A DNA stretch of 64,000 bases from Tepidiphilus olei. GTDB lineage: Bacteria > Pseudomonadota > Gammaproteobacteria > Burkholderiales > Rhodocyclaceae. This document shows positions 20,332 through 28,360 of the stretch, piece by piece. Both the position numbers and the translations under genes were made by a program. Within the stretch, counting starts at the first letter, position 1, and each line of letters opens with the position of its first letter. The stretch covers positions 1 to 64,000 of the forward strand of contig NZ_SBHO01000007.1 in the NCBI RefSeq assembly GCF_006980705.1, in the 5' to 3' direction. The notes beneath the pieces were generated by a model, which did no database searches, was not told where the DNA came from, and saw nothing but the letters and a program-made list of their open reading frames with translations.

Positions 20332-21096
20332 ATGCCCAAGCCCCCTGTCTGGCTGCTCTACGTCCTTATCGCCTCGGCGGCTTTTTGCCGTCCGGCATTC
20401 GCGATCTTCTCCGACGATCAGGCGCGGCAGGGGGTGGCCGAGTTACGCCAACAGGTGCAGACCCTCGGCGAGCGCGTCGACAACCTGGCGCGCGCGCAAG
20501 TTACCCAGAGCAACGACCTCGAGCGCTTGCGTGAAGAGATGCGCCGCCTCACCGGCCGCATCGAAGAGCTGCAATACAAACTCGAACAGATCGAAAAACG
20601 GCAGAGGGATTTTTATCTCGATCTCGATGCCCGTCTCACGGCCCTGGGTGCCGGCGCCACGGGATCGGCCGCGCCCGCCGCCACTCCGCCTGCCCAGCCC
20701 ACCACCCAAGGCGCTCCCGCCTCGTCTGGCAATGCGAAAGCCGATTTCGATGCAGCCCTCGGAAAACTCCAGTCGAGGGACGCCAAAGGAGCGCTTGCGG
20801 CATTCCAGGACTTCCTGCGCCAACATCCCAACGATCCGCAGATTCCTCAAGCGCATTTCTGGGCCGGCACGGCTGCTTTACAGCTCAAGGAATACGAGAC
20901 CGCACGCCGCCATTTCGCCCGCGTGGTGTTCGATCACCCCAAACACGAGCTCGCCCCAGACGCCATGCTGGGGCTAGCCAATGCTCTGCAAGGCATGGGC
21001 GATGAAGTCGGCTCCATCGACATGCTCAAGCGTCTCGTGGAACGTCATCCCAATACCCCGGCGGGTCAAGTTGCCCGCCAACGTCTGGGGCGATGA
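20332..21096 (+). CDS. cpoB: Cell division coordinator CpoB (YbgF)
   Basis: 254-aa periplasmic protein. The signal peptide ends around AAFCRPAFA. An N-terminal coiled coil (about 30-105, VAELRQQVQTLGERV and LRRLTGRIEELQ-type heptads) is joined by an alanine/proline linker to three C-terminal TPR units (FDAALGKLQSRDAKGALAAF onward). CpoB coordinates Tol with PBP1B during septation. GGAGG lies eight bases before the ATG at 20332. The stop overlaps the queE start. Confidence 0.94.
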   Translation: MPKPPVWLLYVLIASAAFCRPAFAIFSDDQARQGVAELRQQVQTLGERVDNLARAQVTQSNDLERLREEMRRLTGRIEELQYKLEQIEKRQRDFYLDLDARLTALGAGATGSAAPAATPPAQPTTQGAPASSGNAKADFDAALGKLQSRDAKGALAAFQDFLRQHPNDPQIPQAHFWAGTAALQLKEYETARRHFARVVFDHPKHELAPDAMLGLANALQGMGDEVGSIDMLKRLVERHPNTPAGQVARQRLGR

Positions 21097-21743
21097 AAAC
21101 GCGAGATCGTCTGCGGGTCAGCGAGATCTTCGCCTCCATTCAGGGAGAATCGACGACGGTGGGCGTGCCTACCGTCTTCGTGCGCCTCACCGGCTGTCCT
21201 CTACGCTGCCATTGGTGCGACACGACCTACGCCTTCAGCGGCGGCGATCGTCTCTCGATCGACGAAATCCTCGAGCGGGTGGGCGCCCTGGGGCTATCCG
21301 AAGTCTGCGTCACCGGCGGAGAGCCTCTGGCACAGCCGGCCTGCCACGAGCTGCTCACGGCGCTACTCGATGCGGGGCATCGCGTCTCGCTCGAGACGAG
21401 CGGGGCGATCTCCATCGTCGGACTCGACCCCCGCGTGCGCTGCGTGATGGATCTCAAAGCCCCCGGTTCGGGCGAAGCCGACAAGAACCTGTGGGACAAC
21501 CTCCAACACCTGCGCGCGCACGACGAGGTGAAGTTCGTGCTCGCCGACCGCACCGACTATGAGTGGGCCAAGGATGTGCTCGAGCGCCACGGGCTCGCCC
21601 GCCGTGCCACCGTGCTCTTCTCACCGGTAGCCGGGTCGCTGCCGCCCGCGCTGCTGGCCGAGTGGATCCTGGCCGACCGCCTGCCGGTGCGTTTCCAACT
21701 GCAATTACACAAAATTCTCTGGGGCGACACGCGCGGCAAATAA
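21093..21743 (+). CDS. queE: 7-carboxy-7-deazaguanine synthase QueE
   Basis: 216-aa radical-SAM enzyme of queuosine/preQ0 synthesis that converts 6-carboxytetrahydropterin to 7-carboxy-7-deazaguanine. The [4Fe-4S] ligands are Cys35, Cys39 and Cys42 in CPLRCHWCDT. The SAM-binding VTGGEPL and substrate motif IFASIQGESTTVG are present. It follows cpoB with an ATGA overlap and precedes queC, the next enzyme of the pathway. Confidence 0.96.
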   Translation: MKTRDRLRVSEIFASIQGESTTVGVPTVFVRLTGCPLRCHWCDTTYAFSGGDRLSIDEILERVGALGLSEVCVTGGEPLAQPACHELLTALLDAGHRVSLETSGAISIVGLDPRVRCVMDLKAPGSGEADKNLWDNLQHLRAHDEVKFVLADRTDYEWAKDVLERHGLARRATVLFSPVAGSLPPALLAEWILADRLPVRFQLQLHKILWGDTRGK

Positions 21744-21783
21744 CGCCTCATCGCCCATCGCCTCTTGAGCGAGGACCCCTGTG

Positions 21784-22467
21784 ATGAATGATGCCCCCCC
21801 CCGCAACGCCGTGGTGCTGCTCTCCGGCGGGCTCGACTCGAGCACGGTGCTCGCCATCGCCCGCGCCGAAGGCTTTCGTCCCTATGCCCTGTCGGTGGCC
21901 TACGGCCAGCGGCACGACGCGGAACTCGCGGCCGCGGCGCGCGTGGCCCAAGCATTGGGCGCCGTCGAGCACCGCGTCGCCCGGGTCGATCTGGGCGTAT
22001 TTGGCGGCTCGGCGCTCACGGATGCGGCGATCGCCGTGCCCGAGACACCGAGCGAAGGCATTCCCGTCACTTATGTGCCAGCGCGCAACACCGTGCTCCT
22101 GTCGGTGGCGCTCGCCTGGGCCGAGGTGATCGGGGCTTACGACCTCTTCATCGGGGTCAATGCCGTGGACTATTCCGGCTATCCCGACTGCCGGCCGGAA
22201 TTCATTGCCGCCTTCGAGGCACTGGCCAACGTCGCCACCAAGGCCGGGGTCGAAGGGGCGCGTTTTCGCGTCCACACCCCGCTCATGCGGCTCTCGAAAG
22301 CCGAGATCATCCGCCGCGGGCTGGAACTCGGCGTGGATTATTCCCTCACCGTTTCCTGCTACCAAGCCGATGAAGCGGGGCGTGCCTGCGGCCGCTGCGA
22401 TGCCTGCCGGCTGCGCGCCCAGGGGTTCGCCAAAGCGGGGGTCCCGGATCCGACCCCTTATCGCTAA
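21784..22467 (+). CDS. queC: 7-cyano-7-deazaguanine synthase QueC
   Basis: 227-aa ATP-dependent enzyme that makes preQ0 from QueE's product. The PP-loop [10 protein letters not shown] is at about residues 12-21. A C-terminal zinc site is formed by cysteines in [33 protein letters not shown] and [19 protein letters not shown] are conserved blocks. GAGGA lies eight bases before the ATG at 21784; a GTG directly before it is a possible start. Confidence 0.97.
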   Translation: MNDAPPRNAVVLLSGGLDSSTVLAIARAEGFRPYALSVAYGQRHDAELAAAARVAQALGAVEHRVARVDLGVFGGSALTDAAIAVPETPSEGIPVTYVPARNTVLLSVALAWAEVIGAYDLFIGVNAVDYSGYPDCRPEFIAAFEALANVATKAGVEGARFRVHTPLMRLSKAEIIRRGLELGVDYSLTVSCYQADEAGRACGRCDACRLRAQGFAKAGVPDPTPYR

Positions 22468-22541
22468 GGACACGGTCGTTGCTTGGCAAACACGCGGCGA
22501 TCGTCGTAGCATTGACACCAAACCGCACGGTCTAGCGCACG

Positions 22542-24617
22542 ATGGCCCGTACTCCTACTCCACCGGAACTGCCCACTGCTTCCAGCCTCGTCGGTCCCGG
22601 CGATCGGCGCCGGCTCGACCTGCTGCTCGCCGGGCTCGACCTACTCGACCAGGCGATCGCCGTGTTCGATGCCACCCCCAAACTCGTGGCCTGGAACCGG
22701 GCCATGCAGCGTCTGCTCGATTTCCCCGAAAACCTCGTCCATGAAGGCACGCCTTTCGAAGCCTTCGCCCGTTTCAACGCCGAGCGCGGCGAATACGGCG
22801 AGGGCGACATTGAGCGCCTGGTGGCCGAACGGGTGATGGCCGCGCGCGCCTTCCAGCCCCACTACTTCGAGCGCGAACGCCCCAACGGCCGCATCCTGGC
22901 GGTACGCGGCGTGCCCATCCCCAACCTCGGATTCGTGTCGCTGTGGACCGACATCACCGAGCAGCGGCGCTACGAGCGCCTCATCGAAGAGCAGAACCAG
23001 ACCTTGGAAGCCCGGGTAGCCGAGCGCACGGCGGCGCTCGCGCGGGCCAACGAAGAGCTGCGCGCCGCCCAGGTCGAACTCGATCAGACCGCCGAGGCCT
23101 TGCGCCGCTCGGAAGAGCGTCTGCGACTCATCCTCGACTCGATCCCGGCCATGGTGGCCTATCTGGATGCCGACGAGCGCTACCGCTTCGCCAACCGGGT
23201 CTATGCCCGCTGGTTCGGTCTCGAACAGGACGAGATCGCGGGCCACACCGTGGCCGAGATCACCGGACCCGACACCTACACCCAGATCGCGGCCCACCTG
23301 GCGCGCGCCCACGCCGGAGAGACCGTCAGCTACGAATACGCCCGCCGCAACGCCCAGGGCCGGCTAGTCCATGCCCGTAGCACCGTCGTGCCTGAATGCG
23401 ACGAGCATGGCGCGGTCGTGGGTTTCTTCGTGCTCTCGATCGACATCACCGAGCAGAAAGCACATCAGAACGCCCTCATCCAGGCGCAGAAGATGGAAGC
23501 GATCGGGCAGCTCACGGGCGGGGTCGCGCACGATTTCAACAACCTCCTCACCACCCTCATCGGCAACCTCGAAGGACTCAAACGCTATCTCGGCGACTCC
23601 AGCGCCGTGCGTGAATACCTCGAACCGGCCCTCGCGGCGAGCACCCGGGGCGTGGCGCTCATCCGCCGCCTGCTCACCTTCGCACGCTCGCAGCCGCTCG
23701 CACCGCAGGCGGTCGAAGTCGGCGAGCTGGTACGCTCCATGGGCGTGATCCTCGAGCGCACCCTGGGGGAGACCATCGCCATCGTGCTCGACCTCCCCGC
23801 GGCCCCTCTTTACGCCTACGCCGACGCGCATCAGCTCGAGAATGCGCTCCTCAATCTCGCCTTGAACGCCCGCGACGCCATGGCCGAGCGCGGCGGCACC
23901 CTGACGATCCGCGTCCGCCCCTGGCACCGCGATGAAGGCGTGGCCTCCGACATCCCCGTCGGCGACTATGTGCGCTTCGACGTCAGCGACACGGGATGTG
24001 GGATGGCCCCAGAGCAACTGACCCGTGTCTTCGAGCCGTTCTACACCACCAAGCCGTTCGGCCAGGGAAGCGGCCTGGGGCTGGCGATGGTCTATGGCTT
24101 CGTACGTCAGTCCGGTGGCGACATCCAGGTACGCAGCGAACCCGGCCGCGGCACGACATTCTCCTTTGCCCTGCCCCTGGCACCGGCAGCGGCCGACGTT
24201 CGCGGAGCAAACCGAGAGGAAGAGGCCGAGACCCCGCCCTCTCCTCCCCGCATGGTGTTGCTGGTGGAAGACGAACTGCCGGTGCGCCACGTCCTACGGC
24301 AGCAGCTCATGGCGTTGGGACACACCGTGCTGGAAGCGGCCAACGCACACGAAGCATTGGAGCTGCTCGAGCACGTCGAGGAGATCGAACTCCTCGTCAC
24401 CGATGCCGTCATGCCGGGGGAACTCGACGGGCGCCGTCTCATCGCCCGTGCTCGTATGCTACGATCGGCACTGCCTACCGTGCTGGTCACGGGCTATGCC
24501 CACGACGATGGCCCCCCGGTGGATGGCTACATCGTCCTGCCCAAACCCTGTACCCAGGCCCAACTCTCCCGTGCGCTCGTCGCCGCCCAGCGCCTCGCCG
24601 CAGGAATGCCCCGATGA
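22542..24617 (+). CDS. Hybrid sensor histidine kinase with two PAS domains and a receiver
   Basis: 691 aa with no transmembrane helix, so probably a cytosolic sensor. In order: a PAS domain (about 25-140, AIAVFDATPKLVAWNRAMQR), a coiled coil (145-190), a second PAS domain (about 195-310, IPAMVAYLDADERYRFANRV), a HisKA dimerisation helix with His330 in GGVAHDFNNLL, and a HATPase domain (NALLNLALNARDAM, DTGCGM, GSGLGLAMVYG). A C-terminal receiver has phosphoacceptor Asp621 (LLVTDAVMPGE), VTGYA and LPKP. The kinase core belongs to the HWE/NtrB-like 'FNNLL' class. Signal and ligand are unknown. Its stop overlaps the start of the response-regulator gene, its likely partner. Confidence 0.92.
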   Translation: MARTPTPPELPTASSLVGPGDRRRLDLLLAGLDLLDQAIAVFDATPKLVAWNRAMQRLLDFPENLVHEGTPFEAFARFNAERGEYGEGDIERLVAERVMAARAFQPHYFERERPNGRILAVRGVPIPNLGFVSLWTDITEQRRYERLIEEQNQTLEARVAERTAALARANEELRAAQVELDQTAEALRRSEERLRLILDSIPAMVAYLDADERYRFANRVYARWFGLEQDEIAGHTVAEITGPDTYTQIAAHLARAHAGETVSYEYARRNAQGRLVHARSTVVPECDEHGAVVGFFVLSIDITEQKAHQNALIQAQKMEAIGQLTGGVAHDFNNLLTTLIGNLEGLKRYLGDSSAVREYLEPALAASTRGVALIRRLLTFARSQPLAPQAVEVGELVRSMGVILERTLGETIAIVLDLPAAPLYAYADAHQLENALLNLALNARDAMAERGGTLTIRVRPWHRDEGVASDIPVGDYVRFDVSDTGCGMAPEQLTRVFEPFYTTKPFGQGSGLGLAMVYGFVRQSGGDIQVRSEPGRGTTFSFALPLAPAAADVRGANREEEAETPPSPPRMVLLVEDELPVRHVLRQQLMALGHTVLEAANAHEALELLEHVEEIELLVTDAVMPGELDGRRLIARARMLRSALPTVLVTGYAHDDGPPVDGYIVLPKPCTQAQLSRALVAAQRLAAGMPR

Positions 24618-25327
24618 ACGCTCCCGACGCCCATCTGCTCGTCGTCGAAGACGACCCCGACGTCGCCCGTCTCATCTGTCGCAGCCTGAGCGAATTCGGC
24701 TTCGCGTGTGACGTGGCCGCGAGCGGCCGGGCCGCGCTCGACGCCGTGCGCACCCGTACGCCGGAATTGGCCATCGTCGACCTGGGGCTACCGGACATGG
24801 ACGGCCTGGCGCTGATCGCCGAGATGCAACGGCTGCATCCCTGCGCCGTGCTGATCCTCACCGGCCGCGCAGGCGTGGCCGACCGCGTGCTGGGACTGGA
24901 ACTGGGGGCGGACGACTATCTCGTCAAACCCTTCGAGCCGCGTGAGCTGGTGGCTCGGGTCCGCTCCATCCTGCGCCGCTATCAAAAGACCGCCACCCCC
25001 TCCTCCGACGCGGCACGGGGCATCGCACATTTCTCCGGCTGGCACTACGACCCGGCAAGCCACACCCTCACCGATCCGCAAGGAGACAGCACGAGGCTCT
25101 CCACCGCCGAGGCGCAGCTGCTGATGCTCTTCCTCAGCCACCCCAACCGCATCCTCTCGCGCGAACGTCTCGTGGGAAATCGACCCGTCGAATCGTACGA
25201 TCGCAGCATCGACGTGCGCATCTCCCGGCTACGGCGCAAGCTGCGCGACGATCCGCACGACCCGCGCCTCATCAAGACGGTCTATGGCGCGGGCTATCTC
25301 TTCGCCGCTCCCGTGCGCTGGGAGTAG
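24614..25327 (+). CDS. OmpR-family response regulator
   Basis: 237 aa. The receiver domain has VVEDDPDVAR, phosphoacceptor Asp56 in AIVDLGLPDMDG, LTGRA and YLVKPFEPREL. A C-terminal winged helix ends RISRLRRKLRDDPHDPRLIKTVYGAGYLF. The ATG overlaps the kinase stop (ATGA), so kinase and regulator form one unit. Because the kinase has its own receiver and no visible HPt domain, phosphate may pass either directly from His330 or through a separate HPt protein. Targets are unknown. Confidence 0.92.
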   Translation: MNAPDAHLLVVEDDPDVARLICRSLSEFGFACDVAASGRAALDAVRTRTPELAIVDLGLPDMDGLALIAEMQRLHPCAVLILTGRAGVADRVLGLELGADDYLVKPFEPRELVARVRSILRRYQKTATPSSDAARGIAHFSGWHYDPASHTLTDPQGDSTRLSTAEAQLLMLFLSHPNRILSRERLVGNRPVESYDRSIDVRISRLRRKLRDDPHDPRLIKTVYGAGYLFAAPVRWE

Positions 25328-25347
25328 AATCCGCTGGGAGTAGAATC
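25316..25347. repeat. Perfect 16-bp tandem duplication at the response-regulator stop codon
   Basis: CGCTGGGAGTAGAATC occurs twice head to tail (25316-25331 and 25332-25347). The first copy contains the last codons and TAG stop of the regulator gene; the second is untranslated. It looks like a recent slippage duplication. Confidence 0.9.
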
Positions 25348-25379
25348 ATTTTTTTCTTCCCTGCGACCGAATCCATACC

Positions 25380-25877
25380 ATGACCATGAACGATCCTTCC
25401 CGCCCATTCCGCATCCTCGGCATTCAGCAGATCGCGCTCGGTGCGCTGGACAAAACGCGGCTCGCCCGCCTGTGGGTCGAACTCTTCGGCTTGCCGGTCA
25501 CCGGCACTTTCCGCTCCGAGCGCGAAAATGTGGATGAAGACATCGTCGCCCTGGGCGCGGGCCCCTTCAAGGTCGAGGTCGACCTGATGCAGCCGCTCGA
25601 TCCGGCGAAAAAACCGGCGGTGCACGCCACCCCGCTCAACCACGTCGGGCTGTGGGTCGACGACCTGCCCAAGGCGGTCGAGTGGCTCTCGGCGCATGGC
25701 GTGCGCTTCGCCCCCGGCGGCATTCGCCGCGGCGCGGCCGGCTACGACATCTGCTTCATCCACCCCAAGGGCAACGACGAATTCCCCGTGAGCGGCGAAG
25801 GCGTGCTCATTGAGCTCGTCCAGGCTCCGCCGGAAGTGATCGAAGCGTACGCGACGATCGCTGCTGCCTCACGTTGA
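25380..25877 (+). CDS. VOC-family protein resembling methylmalonyl-CoA epimerase
   Basis: 165 aa with the two beta-alpha-beta repeats of vicinal oxygen chelate proteins. The C-terminal half looks like methylmalonyl-CoA epimerase: [22 protein letters not shown], then CFIHPKG and VLIELVQ. The nearby propionyl-CoA carboxylase and methylmalonyl-CoA mutase genes (29067-35850) make an epimerase role plausible. However, the first metal-ligand histidine expected near the N-terminus (LDHIGIAV in epimerases) is Gln here (IQQIALGAL). Activity is therefore uncertain and a different VOC function is possible. The ATG at 25380 is followed by a second ATG two codons later. Confidence 0.7.
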   Translation: MTMNDPSRPFRILGIQQIALGALDKTRLARLWVELFGLPVTGTFRSERENVDEDIVALGAGPFKVEVDLMQPLDPAKKPAVHATPLNHVGLWVDDLPKAVEWLSAHGVRFAPGGIRRGAAGYDICFIHPKGNDEFPVSGEGVLIELVQAPPEVIEAYATIAAASR

Positions 25878-26437
25878 TTTTGTCCAGGGAGACGCTGAAG
25901 AAATGAGCGAGCGGGAGGAAGCGCAAGGCGTTTGGTGCGCAGCGACCGGAACAAGTCAAGATTCTTGGGCCGGCGTTCCCCTTTGCGACCGAGCCTGCGG
26001 GCCGCCTCGAGCCCGGCGCGGGTGCGCTCAACGATGAGTTCGCGCTCCATCTCCGCGAGGCTTGCCATCACGTGGAAGAAGAACCGACCCGATGGCGTAC
26101 TCGTGTCGATCGCATCGGTGAGGCTTTTGAACTGAACCCCGCGCTGCTGCAGTTCCCCCACCAGATCGAGCAGCTGCTTGACGCTACGGCCCAGGCGATC
26201 GAGCTTCCACACCACGAGCGTATCCCCTGAGCGCAGCATGTCGATGGCCCGTGCCAGACCCTCGCGGTCGGTACGGCTGCCGCTTGCCCGATCCTCGAAG
26301 ATGCGCTCGCACCCGGCCTTGGTGAGGGCCTCGCGCTGCAGCTCGAGGTTCTGATCCTGCGTCGAGACGCGGGCGTAACCGATCAACGTGGAAGGTTCCC
26401 TGGAAGTGGGGTGAGGCGCATTTCTCGAAACCCGCAA
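25742..26437 (-). CDS. Serine recombinase (resolvase/invertase type), C-terminally truncated and chimeric
   Basis: The catalytic domain is intact: the nucleophile motif [16 protein letters not shown], then [39 protein letters not shown] and [13 protein letters not shown]. Homology ends at [14 protein letters not shown], near 25955. The helix-turn-helix expected next is missing. The reading frame instead runs through the half MITE (25888-25953) and 136 bases antisense into the VOC gene before a stop, so the last 65 or so residues are junk sequence. Such a protein should not bind its site normally and is probably inactive. The start is uncertain: the ATG at 26437 adds 17 atypical residues, and a TTG at 26384-26386 lies at the usual family start. 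Confidence 0.75.
   Translation of the reverse strand: MRVSRNAPHPTSREPSTLIGYARVSTQDQNLELQREALTKAGCERIFEDRASGSRTDREGLARAIDMLRSGDTLVVWKLDRLGRSVKQLLDLVGELQQRGVQFKSLTDAIDTSTPSGRFFFHVMASLAEMERELIVERTRAGLEAARRLGRKGERRPKNLDLFRSLRTKRLALPPARSFLQRLPGQNQREAAAIVAYASITSGGAWTSSMSTPSPLTGNSSLPLGWMKQMS
25888..25953. repeat. MITE-like element, copy B: left half only
   Basis: The first 66 or so bases match the left side of copy A (GGAGACGCTGAAGAAATGAG onward) with a small indel around 25931-25936. The match then stops, and there is no right inverted repeat. The break coincides with the end of homology of the serine recombinase that reads into it from the right, which suggests a deletion or recombination joint here. 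Confidence 0.7.
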
Positions 26438-26609
26438 CGATCGAACGAAACGAGCATTCTATTTCAAGAACGGGTTTCGAGAGAGTGAAGGCCTTGGAAT
26501 CACGGGGTGCAGCGGGTGGTGGAGTGGCGTTATCGAAAACGGGCGGTTTTACCATTTTTATTACATGTGTAGTATCATGAAAATTGAAATGTAACCACTG
26601 GAGCGCACT
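26438..26609 (+). promoter_or_regulatory. AT-rich promoter region of the MazEF-like module
   Basis: This stretch is much richer in A+T than its surroundings. A possible -35 TTTACC (26548-26553), a 16-bp spacer and a -10 TAGTAT (26570-26575) precede TGGAG (26599-26603) and the antitoxin ATG at 26610. Separated inverted half-sites TTACAT (26561-26566) and ATGTAA (26589-26594) bracket the likely start point and could be an autoregulatory operator. Nothing else was seen between 26438 and 26540. Confidence 0.4.
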
Positions 26610-26828
26610 ATGACTTCAACGACCAAGGAATCCAAGGTAGCGCGCTACCGTGAGCAGATGCGCGCGGCGGGGCTGCGGCCTGTCCAGTTTTGGGTGCCAG
26701 ATACCCGCTCACCCGAGTTCAGGGCGCAGCTGCGCACGCAGTGCCAAAGCCTGAAGGGCGACGCGGCGGAAGCCGAGGTTTTGCGCTTCACTGAAGCGGC
26801 TGCATTGGACATCGAAGGGTGGGATTGA
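26610..26828 (+). CDS. Antitoxin of the MazE family (DUF3018-like)
   Basis: 72 aa. The N-terminal part (KVARYREQMRAAGLRPVQFW) and VPDTRSPEFRAQLRTQC match the short MazE-type antitoxins that accompany MazF-like toxins. The acidic C-terminus (ALDIEGWD) would be the toxin-binding tail. The stop overlaps the toxin start (TGATG), the usual coupling of such pairs. It neutralises the toxin and probably represses its own promoter. Confidence 0.85.
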   Translation: MTSTTKESKVARYREQMRAAGLRPVQFWVPDTRSPEFRAQLRTQCQSLKGDAAEAEVLRFTEAAALDIEGWD

Positions 26829-27148
26829 TGCAGCGAGGCGATCTCGTAACGGTTTCATTGCCAGGTGACTACGGTAAACCACGGCCCGCCCTGATCGTCC
26901 AATCCGACTTGCTCTCCGAGCTGGAAAGCGTGGTGCTGTGCCCGGTGACGAGCAATCTGCGCAATGTCGCGTTTCGCGTCACCGTGGAACCCAACCAGGC
27001 CAACGGACTGCGTGTGATCTCGCAAGTCATGGTGGACAAGCTCTCGACGCTACCGCGCGCCAAGATCAGCGAGCCGTTTGGTCGCCTCGATGGCGAGCGG
27101 ATGAAAGCGGTAGATAGAGCGCTGCTGCTGGTCGTTGGCCTTATCTGA
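26828..27148 (+). CDS. MazF/PemK-type mRNA interferase toxin
   Basis: 106 aa of the CcdB/PemK fold. It begins MQRGDLVTVSLPGDYGKPRP, the family start with the RGD/PG motif, followed by ALIVQSD, VVLCPVTSNL and the catalytic-region VISQVMVDKLSTLPRAKI. Family members cleave RNA at short sequences. The ATG at 26828 overlaps the antitoxin stop. It appears complete. Confidence 0.9.
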   Translation: MQRGDLVTVSLPGDYGKPRPALIVQSDLLSELESVVLCPVTSNLRNVAFRVTVEPNQANGLRVISQVMVDKLSTLPRAKISEPFGRLDGERMKAVDRALLLVVGLI

Positions 27149-27195
27149 TCGGATGCAAGTCGTACGCCAAGAACCTATCCGATTGACAACAAAGG

Positions 27196-27220
27196 AAAAA
27201 AAGGGACATCCATTTTTATT
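27196..27220. repeat. REP-like motif, copy 1 (AAAGGGACATCCA)
   Basis: A run of A's, AAAGGGACATCCA and then an AT-rich tail. The 13-base core recurs with one or two changes at about 28176-28188 and 28249-28262, each time between toxin-antitoxin genes. It resembles the edges of degenerate repeats found near Y1 transposases; that resemblance is from memory. Confidence 0.4.
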
Positions 27221-27863
27221 TTTTATTTTGGAGGAGCGCGCTGCCATCGCCATCGTCGAGTACGACGGCAACGTTGACCGGGAGCACTGACCCACTACGG
27301 TCTGAGCTGCCCCGTGCATCTGCTGCATGTCGACATCGCCGGATCAACCGACTGGGTGCTGACCACCGACGTCGACGCAGCAAGGGCTTCGCTGAAGGAA
27401 GTCGGCGGTGACCGCGCTTTTTGGCGAACAGTTGGCAGTGGGCCTGCAGCCAGTCGGCGAACTCAGTCACCGTGAGGATGGGAATGCGAACCTGGTCTCT
27501 GACCGCCTGAATATCGCTGTCGCCACTGACCAGTGCATCAGCCTGAGCCACGGCGGCGAGCGCCAGAAAGATCACATCGCCGGGATCACGAATCTCCGGC
27601 AGCCCTCCGGGCCTTGCCTCGACCTTAACGGTTTCCACGAACGGCAGAAATTCAGCCAGTAACGTTTCTTGGTCGTCCTGACTCAGATTGAACTTGGGGT
27701 AGGCAAGGACGTGCAGCAGTTCGCTGACCGTGTCGCGACTGGCCAAAGCGATGAAATGCTTGGCCTGCCACGCCTCGCGCAGCCAAGCAAACTTACCCCG
27801 CGAGAAGATCAGGGCCGAAACCAGGCAGTTGGTATCGAGGACAACGCGCGGGGTGCTGCTCAT
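27216..27863 (-). CDS. PIN-domain toxin with an abnormal C-terminal extension
   Basis: The first 143 or so residues (27435-27863) form a standard PIN ribonuclease of the putative toxin-antitoxin family. The acidic residues are in VVLDTNCLVSAL, the central VSELLHVLAYPKF, RDPGDVIFLALAAVAQADAL and VSGDSDI. Family members normally stop shortly after TVTEFADWL. Here the frame continues about 70 more residues, arginine- and serine-rich and without family similarity, over what looks like eroded DNA. The natural stop has probably been lost. The ATG overlaps the AbrB antitoxin stop (ATGA). Confidence 0.8.
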   Translation of the reverse strand: MSSTPRVVLDTNCLVSALIFSRGKFAWLREAWQAKHFIALASRDTVSELLHVLAYPKFNLSQDDQETLLAEFLPFVETVKVEARPGGLPEIRDPGDVIFLALAAVAQADALVSGDSDIQAVRDQVRIPILTVTEFADWLQAHCQLFAKKRGHRRLPSAKPLLRRRRWSAPSRLIRRCRHAADARGSSDRSGSVLPVNVAVVLDDGDGSALLQNKK

Positions 27864-28084
27864 GTGCGCTGTCTCGCCCAGGCGATGGCCTCAGCCACGT
27901 CGTCTTGCGTGATGCCCAGTTCCTCCAACTTGGCCCGTACCGCGTCGGCCTGCTGCAGGCGAACCGGCGTCAGCAAGATCTTGCCGTCCTGAACCGTGAC
28001 GTCGTAGTAGTCGGCCTCGCCCACGCTCTGGACGATGGCCTTGGGCAAGGTGACCTGGTTCTTGCTCGTGCGCTTGGTCAGCAT
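27860..28084 (-). CDS. AbrB/SpoVT-type antitoxin
   Basis: 74 aa. A swapped-hairpin DNA-binding domain is evident from the start (MLTKRTSKNQVTLPKAIV, then YYDVTVQDGKILLTPV). A short helical tail (DAVRAKLEELGITQDDVAEA) would bind the PIN toxin encoded immediately downstream. CGGAGA precedes the ATG at 28082-28084; an upstream TTG is less likely. It probably represses its own operon. Confidence 0.85.
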   Translation of the reverse strand: MLTKRTSKNQVTLPKAIVQSVGEADYYDVTVQDGKILLTPVRLQQADAVRAKLEELGITQDDVAEAIAWARQRT

Positions 28085-28360
28085 GACAATCTCCGAAAGC
28101 AATGAAGTAAGGAATCAAATTTTCGCGAGTTTTCAGGCCAATGAAACCACAGAACAGAAAGGCAGAACAGAACAGAAAGGGACACCCAGTGGCCGGGACG
28201 AAGCCGGCAGAAGATTGGAGGTGCGATTCCTCTACCCGGTAACGCACAAAAAGGAACACCCATTGACCATCATTTACCATTGCATCAATGGGCGCCTCGC
28301 CTTTGCAATACACCGACGTGGTAATCGAGCGTTTCCGACACAACTGCTCCGACAGCTTGG
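28085..28360. other. Intergenic region between two toxin-antitoxin modules
   Basis: There is no convincing gene. It contains an imperfect direct repeat built from GAACAGAAAGG (28152-28180), two copies of the AAAGGRACACCCA motif (about 28176-28188 and 28249-28262) and a perfect palindrome CCATTG-CAT-CAATGG (28277-28291). The promoter of the leftward AbrB-PIN pair must lie here, but I could not pick one with confidence. Confidence 0.5.

Noticed and set aside
22512-22517. TTGACA before the hybrid kinase gene as a promoter -35
   Set aside because: No acceptable -10 lies 16-18 bp downstream before the ATG.
26438-26540. res-type recombination site for the truncated recombinase
   Set aside because: No clear pair or triplet of inverted half-sites could be identified by eye.
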